Positions 28,901 to 38,047 of a stretch of 64,000 bases of DNA are shown piece by piece. The notes below the pieces were generated by a model. That model did no database searches and was not told where the DNA came from. It saw only the letters and a list, made by a program, of their open reading frames with translations. The translations under genes were made by a program, and so were the position numbers. Position 1 is the first letter of the stretch; each line of letters opens with the position of its first letter. The stretch is taken from NCBI RefSeq assembly GCF_000518805.1, contig NZ_JAEH01000016.1:37592-101591 (forward strand), written 5' to 3'. Origin of the DNA: Shewanella waksmanii ATCC BAA-643. Its GTDB lineage: Bacteria; Pseudomonadota; Gammaproteobacteria; Enterobacterales; Shewanellaceae.

Positions 28901-29103
28901 GGGCGTGTTTTTTGCGCGATGCTCCAGAAAGTATCGGATGAGCGCGTAGGACCATATTGACTGGAAGATTGACGTACTTGACCATCAGGGCCTGTGATCT
29001 TAAGGGGCTCTGCGGCAATAGCTGAACCGACCGGAGAATTAGTAGCAAAAACAAGGAGACCAGCGGCCATCAGGCCAACAAGATACGTCGTGCGAAAGTT
29101 CAT
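25990..29103 (-). CDS. fimV: FimV, polar hub protein with LysM domain and acidic repeats
   Basis: A 1037-residue inner-membrane protein related to Pseudomonas FimV / Vibrio HubP, which organises the cell pole and type IV pilus functions. Order: signal sequence (to about residue 31), a LysM-like peptidoglycan-binding segment (about 50-110), a Pro/Thr-rich linker, a coiled coil (about 170-255), one membrane helix (about 271-293), then a very acidic cytoplasmic region rich in LLAEFD motifs, ending in the conserved FimV C-terminal TPR-like domain (LDLARAYIEIDD). Part of the acidic region is an almost perfect 93-bp tandem repeat. It sits between asd and truA as is usual. Confidence 0.95.
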   Translation of the reverse strand: MNFRTTYLVGLMAAGLLVFATNSPVGSAIAAEPLKITGPDGQVRQSSSQYGPTRSSDTFWSIAQKTRPDSSVSIYQVMAAIYDANPHAFSSDNYNSLERGMILLIPSKEVMLQIPASLAKKRAERDDKGWQAAQSNPKPAAPAATPSVTTPSTPTAAVPAQLPEVVDNSSELAEVTQQLEQEQQKNLQLTDELARAQDQLDVGGADTQALKDQIEQQGVRIEELEEALQLQKEQQASLVTENQALQQQLDKLQAQAVKEPENLWRTVMSNPLYLILGALVPGLLLLFLIWFMLKKRKDKAESTEEQDSSESTSADTETQSDAAPEAALASDSEATDDSDMAVHLDTEEEESIDSLMNVDDNMLQPEADMVDADSQVDMAEEMFVDSGDTAAEEENDEGQSLDDLWAEAMGEQEEDETPADTAAEEDDLDALLADLDTPSSSETIAATDETDLAEFDTEFPQTESSDEAAQSEDLDALLAEFDAPEAGAPADELAKDPADDLLAESDAQSEQDLDSLLAEFDEPESDAPSEAVQADETEQSADDIDNLLAEFDEPASDAPSEVAQADESEQSADDIDNLLAEFDEPASDEPSEVAQADESEQSADDIDNLLAEFDEPANDAPSEVAQAEESEQSTDDIDNLLAEFDEPASDEPSEAAQIDDDSEQGADDIDSLLAEFDADTPEAEAQVVTTDNDDVAVESDGEDLTSAIAAELEEDLPQDLPQDIPADSDAELDELLAEFDKPAAETPPAPELDKEVGDAIAAELDGELANDDTELDDLLAEFDIDADALEIEESEQEDDTTEVNFADLAKPSAEAAADNDLSNDSADPALDALLADLESVDPQNTAAEPGIFDDLKGGKSSSDNSLDWDGDAGLDFESFSNSKQTGADDLASADDTDITALNLDDDKLTVDEALAALEAGSDAPEQAISEHDLTSFQNDNGFIDIDKLLNDADEETVEVDQYKELDVDMGEIDDLMGNASMVDVDDEENSVNAKLDLARAYIEIDDNDSAKALLKEVELDGNERQKEEAAKLIDDLG
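27072..27575 (-). repeat. In-frame 93-bp tandem repeat inside fimV
   Basis: The same landmark (an A/T-rich GTCAAACTC-type motif) recurs at 27072, 27168, 27261, 27354, 27447 and 27540, giving periods of 96, 93, 93, 93 and 93 bp. Each unit codes for about 31 residues built around DDIDNLLAEFDEPASD. The high identity between units suggests recent expansion or homogenisation, and copy number may vary between strains. Confidence 0.93.
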
Positions 29104-29235
29104 CCATTCTTCCCTTTCTAGCGCGTTTGCACAAATTATGACGGCAAAGCTTTAGGCAATTGTATTTATTGAGATTACTATAAACCAGAATTGAATACCC
29201 TGCTACTATTCGCAAATCAAAAACGAACGATAGCA

Positions 29236-29264
29236 ACAAAAAAGCCTGCATAGTGCAGGCTTTT
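29236..29264 (-). terminator. Terminator of asd
   Basis: On the minus strand AGCCTGCA and TGCAGGCT enclose a 3-base loop and are followed by a T-run, separating asd from fimV. Confidence 0.87.
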
Positions 29265-29295
29265 CAATCAATTTAGCGTTTAAATCGGTGAATAT

Positions 29296-30312
29296 TTAGT
29301 AATAGTCACGGATTAACACTTCGGCGATCTGAACGCTATTTAGCGCCGCGCCCTTACGAATATTATCCGATACGACCCATAAGTTAATGCCATACTCGTG
29401 GGAGATATCTTTGCGTACTCGACCCACATAAACAGGATCTGTACCGGCAGATTCTGTCACTGCGGTTGGATACTCTTCATCAGACTCAAATAACTCAATG
29501 CCTTGGGCACCACGTAACACGGCTTTGACATCTTCTGCATCAACGGGTTGACGAGTTTCCAAGTGAACCGCTTCAGAGTGGCCATAAAACACCGGGACAC
29601 GTACCGCCGTTGGGTTAACTACAATGCTATCGTCGCCAAAGATTTTTTGCGTTTCCCACACCATTTTCATCTCTTCTTTGGTGTAGCCATTGTCCATAAA
29701 TTTATCGATTTGCGGTAATACATTAAACGCAATTTGCTTTGGGTATGCCTTTGGCTCAACAGGCTGACCTTGGAGTAACTTGGCACACTGACCTGCTAGC
29801 TCTTCAATGGCTTGCTTACCTGAGCCAGACACAGACTGGTAGGTAGCAACGTTAATACGACTAATTCCATAAGCATCGTAAATAGGCTTCAGTGCCACTA
29901 ACATTTGAATGGTTGAACAGTTAGGATTAGCAATGATATTGCGGTTACGGAAATCAGCAATCGCTTCAGGGTTAACTTCAGGCACGACCAATGGAATGTC
30001 GATATCATAGCGATAATGTGAGGTGTTATCGATAACCACACAGCCATGCTCTGCGGCTATAGGTGCCCATTTCGCAGACACATCTCCTCCAGCTGAGAAA
30101 AAGCCAATTTGTGCTTGTGACCAGTCAAATTTATCCACGTCAAGAATTTCTACCTGTTTACCATGGAACGTTACCGTATCACCGGCGCTACGGCTGCTGG
30201 CTAAAGGATACAAATTTGCTACCGGGAAATTGCGCTCTTCAAGGATCTCAATCATTGTTTGACCCACTGCGCCCGATGCACCTAATACGACTACGTTATA
30301 TTCTTGCGACAT
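29296..30312 (-). CDS. asd: Aspartate-semialdehyde dehydrogenase
   Basis: A 338-residue NADP enzyme making aspartate semialdehyde for lysine, threonine, methionine and diaminopimelate synthesis. The Rossmann motif is VLGASGAVGQTM near the N-terminus; the active-site Cys is in NPNCSTIQM. This is the form next to pdxB that in E. coli became the paralogue Usg; here the catalytic Cys is kept, so it should be active. The start at 30312 gives the normal N-terminus (MSQEYNVVVLGA), with AGGAG upstream inside the end of pdxB; a longer frame starting at 30354 is not expected. Only 2 bp separate it from pdxB. Confidence 0.94.
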   Translation of the reverse strand: MSQEYNVVVLGASGAVGQTMIEILEERNFPVANLYPLASSRSAGDTVTFHGKQVEILDVDKFDWSQAQIGFFSAGGDVSAKWAPIAAEHGCVVIDNTSHYRYDIDIPLVVPEVNPEAIADFRNRNIIANPNCSTIQMLVALKPIYDAYGISRINVATYQSVSGSGKQAIEELAGQCAKLLQGQPVEPKAYPKQIAFNVLPQIDKFMDNGYTKEEMKMVWETQKIFGDDSIVVNPTAVRVPVFYGHSEAVHLETRQPVDAEDVKAVLRGAQGIELFESDEEYPTAVTESAGTDPVYVGRVRKDISHEYGINLWVVSDNIRKGAALNSVQIAEVLIRDYY

Positions 30313-30314
30313 AA

Positions 30315-31445
30315 TTACCGACTGACTCCTGAAAAACCTAATTTGAGCATCCAATCTACATCAGAACCGCCGCTATTGGCTACCCTTAAGGCACTAAATT
30401 CACGCCTGTGCTTGTGATTTTTTCTCATAAGGTCAAACCCATTGTTATTTAGAAACCTTTCTCTAAATAATCTGTCGTCATCACGCAGGTCATAAACGAA
30501 CCTTAGCAGGGTTAATAGGGCCTTTTCATTGGGGATGTCAGCTAGCTGAAGTTGCTCAACCCAAAGCGCTGGTAACAACTGATGCAGTGCGGTTGTTGGC
30601 GCTTGGCCTAACTGCTTTAATAAGGCGCAATACAGCATGTATGTGCCTTTTGCTTTGCCCTCAACACTGTAACCCGCAATATGCGGCGTCGCGATATCCA
30701 CTAACGGCACTAATTCAGGCATGGGTTGCGGCTCCCCTTCCCACACATCAAGTACCAGTCTTAAGTCAGAGCGATGTTGCTTTACTTGAATTAGCGCTTG
30801 ATTGTCTATTACCTCACCACGGCAGCAGTTGAGTAACCAAGTATCCGGTTTGAGCTGATTCAGCCGCTTCTCATCAAACAGGTACCAAGTGGGATGCTCA
30901 CCCGTTTTGGTAATTGGTACATGCAATGAAATCACATCGCAGCGTTCAATTAGCGTCTCTAATGATACAAATTGACGACTGTCTCCGCTTTGTGCCAATA
31001 ACGGGTCGCACAATAGGGTCTCTACACCGTAAGCTTGTAAACATCGAGCCACGGCCGTTCCAGTATTACCTGCCCCCACGATACCAACACGCTTGCCTTT
31101 TAGGCTTGATTCTGTGCGCTGGGCAAGCTCTAACATCGCAATAAAAGCGTATTCTCCCACTGCAGTGGCATTGCAACCTGGGGCATTGGTATACGCAAGC
31201 TGCCTGTGCTGCAAATAACGCTCGTCGAGATGATCCAAACCTATGGTTGCGGTGCCAACAAAAGTGAGTTTGTTGGCACTTTCAAGCAATGCTTGATTAA
31301 CTTGAGTCACTGAGCGTACTAATAGCACGTCAACATCAACTAACTGCTGCGCAGTTAAATGTCGACCATCTACTTTAGTTACTTGCCCTAGCTGGCCAAA
31401 AAGCTCATCAACATAGGGCATATTTTCATCAGCAACAATTTTCAT
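30315..31445 (-). CDS. pdxB: Erythronate-4-phosphate dehydrogenase
   Basis: A 376-residue NAD enzyme of the D-2-hydroxyacid dehydrogenase family that oxidises 4-phosphoerythronate in pyridoxal phosphate synthesis. It begins [16 protein letters not shown] (start at 31445; an in-frame start 15 bp earlier is less likely). The NAD-binding motif is [26 protein letters not shown] and [12 protein letters not shown] carry conserved catalytic and family residues. The C-terminal PdxB dimerisation domain is present. It forms a tight pair with asd. Confidence 0.96.
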   Translation of the reverse strand: MKIVADENMPYVDELFGQLGQVTKVDGRHLTAQQLVDVDVLLVRSVTQVNQALLESANKLTFVGTATIGLDHLDERYLQHRQLAYTNAPGCNATAVGEYAFIAMLELAQRTESSLKGKRVGIVGAGNTGTAVARCLQAYGVETLLCDPLLAQSGDSRQFVSLETLIERCDVISLHVPITKTGEHPTWYLFDEKRLNQLKPDTWLLNCCRGEVIDNQALIQVKQHRSDLRLVLDVWEGEPQPMPELVPLVDIATPHIAGYSVEGKAKGTYMLYCALLKQLGQAPTTALHQLLPALWVEQLQLADIPNEKALLTLLRFVYDLRDDDRLFRERFLNNNGFDLMRKNHKHRREFSALRVANSGGSDVDWMLKLGFSGVSR

Positions 31446-31508
31446 AAATACGGTTCTCAAGTTATTCAGCTAGCGGGGGACGCCCTATTAAATACAAATT
31501 TTAGCTAC

Positions 31509-31538
31509 AAAAAAAGAGCCACTTGGGCTCTTTTTTAT
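31509..31538 (-). terminator. Terminator of ndk
   Basis: On the minus strand AGAGCC-CAAGT-GGCTCT is followed by seven T just after ndk. The flanking A-run makes it partly symmetric. Confidence 0.85.
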
Positions 31539-31555
31539 TTTGCCTAAACTCGAAA

Positions 31556-31987
31556 TTAACGAGTACGTGGGCAAAGTTCTTCGTTGCTGAAGAAGTATGC
31601 GATTTCACGCTCTGCAGAAGCAACTGCATCTGAACCGTGAACTGCATTTTCGTCGATGCTGTCAGCGAAATCGCTACGGATAGTACCGCGAGCAGCTTCA
31701 GCTGGGTTAGTAGCGCCCATGATTTCACGGTTAGCTAGTACAGCGTTTTCGCCTTCTAGTACTTGAACACAGATAGGACCAGAAGTCATAAATGCAACTA
31801 GTGCACCAAAGAAAGGACGCTCGCTGTGCTCAGCGTAGAAACCTTCAGCTTGTTCTTTGCTTAGGTGAACCATTTTAGAAGCGATGATTTTCAGGCCAGC
31901 AGTTTCAAAACGGTTATAGATTGCACCAATGTGGTTTTTAGCAACTGCATCGGGCTTAATGATAGAAAAAGTACGTTCGATAGCCAT
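31556..31987 (-). CDS. ndk: Nucleoside diphosphate kinase
   Basis: A 143-residue enzyme that balances nucleoside triphosphate pools by phosphate transfer through a phosphohistidine. The catalytic His is in NAVHGSDA near residue 117, and the N-terminus [15 protein letters not shown] is typical. A TATAAT lies upstream at 32031-32036 on the minus strand. It stands alone between iscX and pdxB. Confidence 0.98.
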   Translation of the reverse strand: MAIERTFSIIKPDAVAKNHIGAIYNRFETAGLKIIASKMVHLSKEQAEGFYAEHSERPFFGALVAFMTSGPICVQVLEGENAVLANREIMGATNPAEAARGTIRSDFADSIDENAVHGSDAVASAEREIAYFFSNEELCPRTR

Positions 31988-32030
31988 GACAAGCTTCCTT
32001 TAAGTAAACAGGTTTTATAAATTCGCGCGG

Positions 32031-32036
32031 ATTATA
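32031..32036 (-). promoter_or_regulatory. Candidate -10 element for ndk
   Basis: A perfect TATAAT on the minus strand about 45 bp upstream of the ndk start. A convincing -35 element is not visible. Confidence 0.4.
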
Positions 32037-32162
32037 CGAAATAAAAACGCAAAATCCTACCTTTATAACTCGGCTTATGTGACTTAATACCAGATTCGCG
32101 ACCGTGGTTCTGGGCATTGGCACGATTTAGCAGCAAACTTGACCTATTTGAAACTGGCTTCG

Positions 32163-32363
32163 TTAATCAGACTCTTCTATCCATGCCTGCTGTATAGCTT
32201 CTAAAATACGCTCATTACAGTGGTTCGGGTCATCATCAAACTCCGCTAGGGCAAGCACCCATTGCTGTAAGTCGGTAAACCTTAACTGCCGCGGATCTTG
32301 TTGTGGGTAAATCTCGATGAGGCTCAATGCAATCTCAAGCGTATCAATCCACTTTAAACTCAT
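32163..32363 (-). CDS. iscX: IscX, iron-sulfur assembly accessory protein
   Basis: A 66-residue acidic protein, the usual length of IscX (YfhJ). It binds the desulfurase IscS and iron and tunes the rate of cluster assembly. The start MSLKWIDTLEIALSL and the later FDDDPNHCNERILEAIQQAW match the family. It lies downstream of fdx but is separated from it by a likely terminator at 32441-32467, so it may be partly transcribed on its own. Confidence 0.93.
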   Translation of the reverse strand: MSLKWIDTLEIALSLIEIYPQQDPRQLRFTDLQQWVLALAEFDDDPNHCNERILEAIQQAWIEESD

Positions 32364-32440
32364 ACCTGCTCCTTACTTTGTGCTCAGCGATACACATACT
32401 GAGTATAGAAGGTTGCTACCGACTTAATTGCCTAGGCATA

Positions 32441-32467
32441 AAAAAGGCCAGCGTTTAAGCTGACCTT
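32441..32467 (-). terminator. Likely terminator between fdx and iscX
   Basis: On the minus strand AAGGTCAGC and GCTGGCCTT (one G-U pair) close a 5-6 base loop, followed by TTTT. It would end most isc transcripts before iscX. Confidence 0.7.
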
Positions 32468-32493
32468 CAACATATGAGAGCAAAACAGGCTAA

Positions 32494-32835
32494 TTAGTGT
32501 TCGCCTTCGCTCACCATATTAATGGTGTACTTAGGAATATCGACCACTAAGTCGCTATCAGGTACGCGAGATTGGCAAGATAAGCGACTTTCAGGCTCAA
32601 GTCCCCACGCTTTATCTAACATATCATCTTCAAGTTCATCACTTTCTTCAAGCTCATCAAAGCCTTCACGAATGACAACATGGCATGTGGTACAAGCACA
32701 AGACTTTTCGCAAGCATGTTCGATATGAATGCCGTTTCTTAGGGCCACATCTAACACTGTTTCGCCCTGTTCGGCTTCTACTACCGCCCCATCTGGACAC
32801 AGATCATCATGGGGTAAAAATACGATTTGCGGCAT
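32494..32835 (-). CDS. fdx: ISC-type [2Fe-2S] ferredoxin
   Basis: A 113-residue adrenodoxin-type ferredoxin that supplies electrons for iron-sulfur cluster assembly. Cluster cysteines are visible in CEKSCACTTCH and in the later LSCQSRV. GTGAGG lies before the ATG. It starts 8 bp after the hscA stop. Confidence 0.97.
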   Translation of the reverse strand: MPQIVFLPHDDLCPDGAVVEAEQGETVLDVALRNGIHIEHACEKSCACTTCHVVIREGFDELEESDELEDDMLDKAWGLEPESRLSCQSRVPDSDLVVDIPKYTINMVSEGEH

Positions 32836-32843
32836 AACCTCAC

Positions 32844-34706
32844 CTATATATTGTCAACAGATTGGCCCTTAAGAGCCAATTTAATAGAATTATCCATACG
32901 TTTTGCTGCAAATGACTGACTGGCTTCATCCAGTGCTTCAATTGCTTTTTCAATCGCATCGGTATCGGCATTAGCTGCGGTCTGCGCTAATGTGGCCATA
33001 CCCGCTTCAATCGCTTGTCGCTCAGATTCATCCAGCAAGTCAGCATCTTTTGCAAGCGCAGCGCTTAGTGTTTCAATCACTCGTGCCGCTTCGACTTGTT
33101 GCTCGGCTAGCATGCGACGTTCAATGTCTTGCTTAGCATTGGCCATTGAATCTTTTAGCATTGAACCAATTTCTTCATCGGTCAAGCCAAACGAAGGTTT
33201 TACTTGAATACTGGCTTGTACGCCGGTGGATTTCTCCATCGCAGTGACACTCAGTAATCCATCCGCGTCCACTTGGTAAGTCACACGAATGTGAGCAGCA
33301 CCTGCCGCCATTGGCGGTATACCCTGCAATGTAAAACGCGCTAGCGAGCGACAATCGTCAACTAACTCACGCTCACCTTGTACCACATGAAAGGCCATGG
33401 CCGTTTGACCATCTTTAAAAGTGGTAAATTCCTGGGCTCTTGCGACAGGAATGGTGGTGTTGCGAGATACCACCTTTTCTACCAAGCCACCCATGGTTTC
33501 AACACCTAAGGACAACGGCAAAACATCAAGCAGCAATAGATCAGACTCGGGTTTGTTACCCACTAAAATGTCTGCCTGAATGGCTGCGCCCATTGCGACC
33601 ACTCGGTCAGGATCAATTGAGGTTAATGGCGCTTTGCCGAAAAACTCTGCCACTTTCTCACGCACCAGTGGCACTCGGGTAGAACCACCTACCATCACAG
33701 TTTCTAGCACTTCATCTGCTTCAATGCCCGCATCACGCAGTGCGCGACGACAGCTGCTAATGGTGCTGCGAACCAGCTTGCTGATTAGCTGTTCAAAGTC
33801 TGCTTTGGTAATGACTAACGAATGTGACTGGCCATCGGTCAAACTCACACTAGCGTCTACTTGATCGTTATCGGTTAACGCCTCTTTAATTCGGCGTGCT
33901 TCAACAAGTAACTGACGGCTATTGCTGGCATCTAGATCTTCAAGTTGCCAAGCCGCTTGTAAGTGGTTGTAGATAGCTTGGTCGAAATCGTCTCCGCCCA
34001 ATGCTGAATCACCACCGGTTGCCAGCACTTCAAACACACCTCGGTTAAGGCGCAAAATTGAAATATCGAATGTGCCGCCACCTAAATCATAGATGGCAAT
34101 TAAGCCTTCTTGACCAGAATCAAGGCCATATGCAATGGCTGCCGCAGTGGGCTCATTGAGTAAGCGTAGTACTTTAACACCAATCAGCGCCGCTGCTTCT
34201 TTGGTCGCTTGACGTTGAGCATCATCAAAATAAGCCGGCACAGTAATCACCACACCTTCCAAATCGCCACCTAAGGTTTGCTCAGCACGGTCGATTAGCG
34301 GGCGTAAAATTTCCGCCGATACCTGGATAGGATTGACCTTGCCTTGTTTGGTGACAAATAAAGGTAGACCGTTGGTAGTGGCTTCAAACTGATAAGGCAA
34401 TGTATGAGAGGTCGCTTGGATATCAGCCAGGCTTCTTCCCATAAAACGCTTAACTGAAACAATGGTGTTGTGCGGGTCTTGGGTTGCCTTTTGCTCGGCA
34501 ACAATACCAGCCTGTACAGCGTCACTTTGATAGTGGACAACTGACGGTAATGCATGGTCGCCATTGGCGTCAGCAAGTGTATTGGCTTCGCCACTACGAA
34601 CAGCAGCAACTAAAGAATTGGTCGTGCCAAGGTCAATGCCCACCGCCAAACGATGTTGATGCGGTGCAGCAGTTTGGCCGGGTTCAGCAATTTGCAACAG
34701 TGCCAT
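32844..34706 (-). CDS. hscA: Fe-S assembly Hsp70 chaperone HscA
   Basis: A 620-residue specialised DnaK homologue that, with HscB, drives cluster transfer from IscU. ATPase motifs: [40 protein letters not shown] and [11 protein letters not shown]; then a substrate-binding domain recognising the IscU LPPVK motif. The ATG at 34706 ([11 protein letters not shown]) is the family start; an upstream in-frame start adds 10 unrelated residues. It lies in the isc operon between hscB and fdx. Confidence 0.97.
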   Translation of the reverse strand: MALLQIAEPGQTAAPHQHRLAVGIDLGTTNSLVAAVRSGEANTLADANGDHALPSVVHYQSDAVQAGIVAEQKATQDPHNTIVSVKRFMGRSLADIQATSHTLPYQFEATTNGLPLFVTKQGKVNPIQVSAEILRPLIDRAEQTLGGDLEGVVITVPAYFDDAQRQATKEAAALIGVKVLRLLNEPTAAAIAYGLDSGQEGLIAIYDLGGGTFDISILRLNRGVFEVLATGGDSALGGDDFDQAIYNHLQAAWQLEDLDASNSRQLLVEARRIKEALTDNDQVDASVSLTDGQSHSLVITKADFEQLISKLVRSTISSCRRALRDAGIEADEVLETVMVGGSTRVPLVREKVAEFFGKAPLTSIDPDRVVAMGAAIQADILVGNKPESDLLLLDVLPLSLGVETMGGLVEKVVSRNTTIPVARAQEFTTFKDGQTAMAFHVVQGERELVDDCRSLARFTLQGIPPMAAGAAHIRVTYQVDADGLLSVTAMEKSTGVQASIQVKPSFGLTDEEIGSMLKDSMANAKQDIERRMLAEQQVEAARVIETLSAALAKDADLLDESERQAIEAGMATLAQTAANADTDAIEKAIEALDEASQSFAAKRMDNSIKLALKGQSVDNI

Positions 34707-34770
34707 AATGGTCCAACTTAAAAAATAAAAACCCAATTCTACATTGGGTTAGGTAAAGAGTGAAAGCGAG

Positions 34771-35292
34771 TTATAACAATGCGTCTTCTGCGCGAGCCAA
34801 CTCTTCTTGCAATTTAGCCATAAACTTAAGTTTACGCACAAGATCAGCCGCAGTATTGAGATCATTTTTGTTTTGGCTTTCAATCACTGACGCCAACTGA
34901 ACGCTAATCTGTTTTTCATAGCGTCCAAATGAGTCGCGTAACTCATCTATCAATTCATCAGGGTCGGTGTGTGATGCAATTTCTTCGAGGGACTCACGCC
35001 ACTCCATCTGCTGCGTTAAAAACCCCATGTCTTTGACAGTGGTTGATTCATGACTGAGATCGAGTCCTTGTAAACTCAATATATATTCGGCACGAGATAT
35101 TGGGTGCTTTAACGTACTGTAACCGTCATTGACTTGTGCAGTACGTTGCACCGCCATGCGTTTATCCTGTTCGCTTGCGTTAGCAAACTTGTCAGGATGA
35201 ACCGCTCTTTGCAACTCGCGATATCGCTCGGCAAGGATGGCGGTGTCAATCCGGTAAGATGGCGTTAAACTAAACAGCTCAAAATAGTTCAT
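34771..35292 (-). CDS. hscB: Fe-S assembly J-domain co-chaperone HscB
   Basis: A 173-residue J-protein that delivers IscU to HscA and stimulates its ATPase. The N-terminal J-domain has HPDKFAN near residue 33, and the C-terminal helical domain binds IscU. The start [16 protein letters not shown] is typical. It lies 18 bp after iscA in the isc operon. Confidence 0.97.
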   Translation of the reverse strand: MNYFELFSLTPSYRIDTAILAERYRELQRAVHPDKFANASEQDKRMAVQRTAQVNDGYSTLKHPISRAEYILSLQGLDLSHESTTVKDMGFLTQQMEWRESLEEIASHTDPDELIDELRDSFGRYEKQISVQLASVIESQNKNDLNTAADLVRKLKFMAKLQEELARAEDALL

Positions 35293-35310
35293 TTGTATCG
35301 GACTTAATGA

Positions 35311-35634
35311 TTAAACAGTGAAACTCTCGCCACATCCGCACTCGCCTTTGGCATTAGGGTTATTAAACTGAAAACCTTCGTTTAATCCCTCTTTAACAAA
35401 GTCGAGTTCGATACCTTGTAGATAGATAAAACTTTTGGCATCGATGATGATATTCACACCATCGATGTCATAAACTTCATCGTCTGCGTTAAGGTCATCG
35501 ACGAATTCGAGTACGTAAGCCATACCTGAACAGCCAGAAGTTTTTAACCCTATACGCAGTCCAACCCCTTTGCCTCGGCCCACGAGGAAGCTTTTCACTC
35601 GGTCGGCCGCGGCTGGTGTCATTGTTATTGCCAT
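35311..35634 (-). CDS. iscA: IscA, A-type Fe-S carrier
   Basis: A 107-residue carrier that receives iron or clusters and passes them to target proteins. The three conserved cysteines are in TSGCSGMAY and in ECGCGESF at the C-terminus. The ATG at 35634 has GGAG 6 bp upstream; an upstream in-frame start inside iscU is not used. It follows iscU by 13 bp. Confidence 0.97.
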   Translation of the reverse strand: MAITMTPAAADRVKSFLVGRGKGVGLRIGLKTSGCSGMAYVLEFVDDLNADDEVYDIDGVNIIIDAKSFIYLQGIELDFVKEGLNEGFQFNNPNAKGECGCGESFTV

Positions 35635-35647
35635 CGTAACTCCAGTT

Positions 35648-36031
35648 TTACTTCTCGTTCTTAGCCTTGTAGTCATCAATCGCCGCTTTAATGGCGTCTT
35701 CAGCTAAAATCGAGCAGTGAATCTTAACGGGTGGCAGTGCTAACTCTTCAGCAATATCCGTGTTCTTAATTGCCTGAGCTTCATCAATTGTCTTCCCTTT
35801 AACCCACTCAGTTACCAGTGAGCTCGATGCAATGGCGCTACCACAGCCATAGGTTTTAAATTTCGCATCTTCGATAACACCTTGGTTATCAATTTTAAGT
35901 TGTAGCTTCATGACGTCACCACATGCTGGTGCGCCTACCATACCTGTTGCCACACTTGGGTCATCTTTTTCAAATGAGCCAACGTTACGTGGGTTTTCAT
36001 AATGGTCGATTACTTTTTCGCTATAAGCCAT
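35648..36031 (-). CDS. iscU: IscU, Fe-S cluster scaffold
   Basis: A 127-residue scaffold on which IscS and the ferredoxin build clusters. The ligand cysteines are in [21 protein letters not shown] and [10 protein letters not shown], and the HscA recognition motif LPPVK immediately precedes the third. Length and start ([20 protein letters not shown]) are standard. Confidence 0.98.
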   Translation of the reverse strand: MAYSEKVIDHYENPRNVGSFEKDDPSVATGMVGAPACGDVMKLQLKIDNQGVIEDAKFKTYGCGSAIASSSLVTEWVKGKTIDEAQAIKNTDIAEELALPPVKIHCSILAEDAIKAAIDDYKAKNEK

Positions 36032-36070
36032 GATATTGCTCCAATTTTATAATTAGTTTACTGGTCGGTT

Positions 36071-37285
36071 TTAGTGGTGTGCCCACTGAACCTTGTCGAG
36101 ATCGATACCGTCTTTGAACATCTCCCAAAGCGGTGACATATCTCTTAATTGACCAATAGACTTATCAATGGTCTCAATTGCATGATCAATCTCTTCTTCA
36201 GTCGTGAAACGACCAATCGAGAAACGAATCGAACTGTGGGCCATTTCATCATTCAGGCCAAGTGCACGTAATACATAGCTAGGCTCTAGGCTGGCTGAGG
36301 TACAGGCTGAGCCTGAAGAAACAGCAAGGTCTTTTAGTGCCATCATCAATGATTCGCCTTCAACAAAGTTGAAGCTCACATTCAAGCTACCGCAATATCT
36401 TTGGTCTACATCACCATTGATATAGGTTTCTTCAATGTGCTTAATGCCATCCCACAATCTGTCGCGTAAACGACGAATACGTGCGTTGTCCGACTCCATA
36501 TCAGCTTTAGCAATGGCTGCAGCTTCACCCATACCAACAATCTGGTGAGTTGCAAGGGTACCACTACGCATACCACGTTCATGACCACCGCCATGCATGG
36601 TTGCTTCTAAACGAATACGAGGCTTACGACGAACATATAGGGCGCCAATACCTTTAGGGCCATACATTTTGTGCGCCGAAATTGACAACAAATCAACTTT
36701 AGTTTGTTGAACATCAACTGGGATTTTTCCAACACTTTGTGCGGCATCAACATGGAAGATGATTTTGCGGCTACGGCATAACTCGCCAATCGCATCAATA
36801 TCGTGAATCACACCAATTTCATTGTTCACATGCATGATGCTCACTAAAATGGTGTCTTCGCGTAATGCGCTTTCAATTTTCTCTAATGGAATAATTCCGT
36901 TAGCAGCAGGTTCTAAATAGGTGACTTCATAACCTTCACGCTCTAACTGACGACACGTATCGAGTACGGCTTTGTGTTCAGTTTTACTGGTGATGATGTG
37001 CTTACCTTTTTTATGATAAAAGTGAGCAACACCTTTAATCGCTAGGTTGTCTGATTCTGTTGCACCCGATGTGAAAACGATTTCACGAGGATCGGCATTA
37101 ATCAGCTCGGCAATCTGGTTTCTTGCAATGTCGACAGCCTCTTCAGCTTGCCAACCGTAACGGTGCGAACGTGACGCTGGATTACCAAAGTTGCCATCCA
37201 TTGTCATGCACTGCATCATTTTTTCTGCAACACGAGGGTCAACTGGCGTCGTTGCAGCATAATCTAAATAAATAGGAAGCTTCAT
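36071..37285 (-). CDS. iscS: IscS cysteine desulfurase
   Basis: A 404-residue PLP enzyme that takes sulfur from cysteine for clusters, thiolated tRNA and thiamine. The PLP Lys lies in [14 protein letters not shown] and the mobile catalytic Cys in [18 protein letters not shown]-terminus [20 protein letters not shown] is standard. It follows iscR by 80 bp and precedes iscU by 39 bp. Confidence 0.98.
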   Translation of the reverse strand: MKLPIYLDYAATTPVDPRVAEKMMQCMTMDGNFGNPASRSHRYGWQAEEAVDIARNQIAELINADPREIVFTSGATESDNLAIKGVAHFYHKKGKHIITSKTEHKAVLDTCRQLEREGYEVTYLEPAANGIIPLEKIESALREDTILVSIMHVNNEIGVIHDIDAIGELCRSRKIIFHVDAAQSVGKIPVDVQQTKVDLLSISAHKMYGPKGIGALYVRRKPRIRLEATMHGGGHERGMRSGTLATHQIVGMGEAAAIAKADMESDNARIRRLRDRLWDGIKHIEETYINGDVDQRYCGSLNVSFNFVEGESLMMALKDLAVSSGSACTSASLEPSYVLRALGLNDEMAHSSIRFSIGRFTTEEEIDHAIETIDKSIGQLRDMSPLWEMFKDGIDLDKVQWAHH

Positions 37286-37365
37286 CTCACACTCCGTACT
37301 CAGTGACCAAACCGCTGGTCACATACCACGTACAAATATTAATTTTTATATAATAACAAAAAGGC

Positions 37366-37827
37366 CTAGTGCGACACTCTTTGTTCCTGTTGAATCTTAT
37401 CTTGTTTGATCGAAATGAACTGCACATCACGCTTGTTCATCAATCCGGCAAGACTTATCCCGTTTAAAAAATCTGAAATCTGTTTACTTAAATCCCCCCA
37501 CAACGAATGTGTGAGGCAGCGTGTTCCACTTTGACAATTTCCTAAACCCTGACAGCGAGTGGCATCAACCGACTCATCGACAGCGCGAACAACCATGCCC
37601 ACCGAGATTTCTTGTGCATCGGAACCCAAACGATACCCGCCACCAGGGCCACGTACGCTTGAGACTAATCCGTGCTTGCGGAGTTTAGCGAAGAGTTGTT
37701 CTAGATAGGAAAGCGAAATGCCCTGACGCTCAGAGATGTCAGCAAGTGGAACGGGTCCCGCTGTTGAGTGCATAGCAACATCTAACATTGCTGTGACTGC
37801 GTAACGACCTTTGGAAGTAAGTTTCAT
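37366..37827 (-). CDS. iscR: IscR, [2Fe-2S] Rrf2-family regulator
   Basis: A 153-residue Rrf2-type regulator that senses cluster supply and represses the isc operon when holding a cluster. The winged-helix domain starts [18 protein letters not shown]; the cluster cysteines are in [14 protein letters not shown] near residues 92-104. The ATG at 37827 is the family start; an in-frame start lies 9 bp upstream. Two IscR-type sites lie just upstream, indicating autoregulation. Confidence 0.97.
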   Translation of the reverse strand: MKLTSKGRYAVTAMLDVAMHSTAGPVPLADISERQGISLSYLEQLFAKLRKHGLVSSVRGPGGGYRLGSDAQEISVGMVVRAVDESVDATRCQGLGNCQSGTRCLTHSLWGDLSKQISDFLNGISLAGLMNKRDVQFISIKQDKIQQEQRVSH

Positions 37828-37870
37828 GGTTACCACTGCTCTAAAGAATGCTTAGGCTGAATTGAAACAT

Positions 37871-37918
37871 AACCTAGTATTTTAGTCAAGTATTTAACCT
37901 AGTAATTTAGTCAGGTAT
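37871..37918 (-). promoter_or_regulatory. Two tandem IscR type-1 binding sites and isc promoter
   Basis: Two nearly identical 23-bp sites, 37871-37893 and 37896-37918, are offset by 25 bp. On the minus strand each reads ATAC(C/T)TGACTAAA followed by a T-A-rich spacer and ACTAGGTT, close to the E. coli IscR type-1 consensus. The nearer one includes TTGACT, a good -35 element with TTCAAT 17 bp on as a possible -10. Confidence 0.78.
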
Positions 37919-38047
37919 TTCTACTGGCAGTGGGTATTAAATTGTTGATGCGATACACCAACAGGAATACCCTGCTATTTCGCTGGGGTATTTAACCTGT
38001 TTCCGCAGCAAGATTCAATGGCTAGCATCAAATAGTGCTGCGATTTA

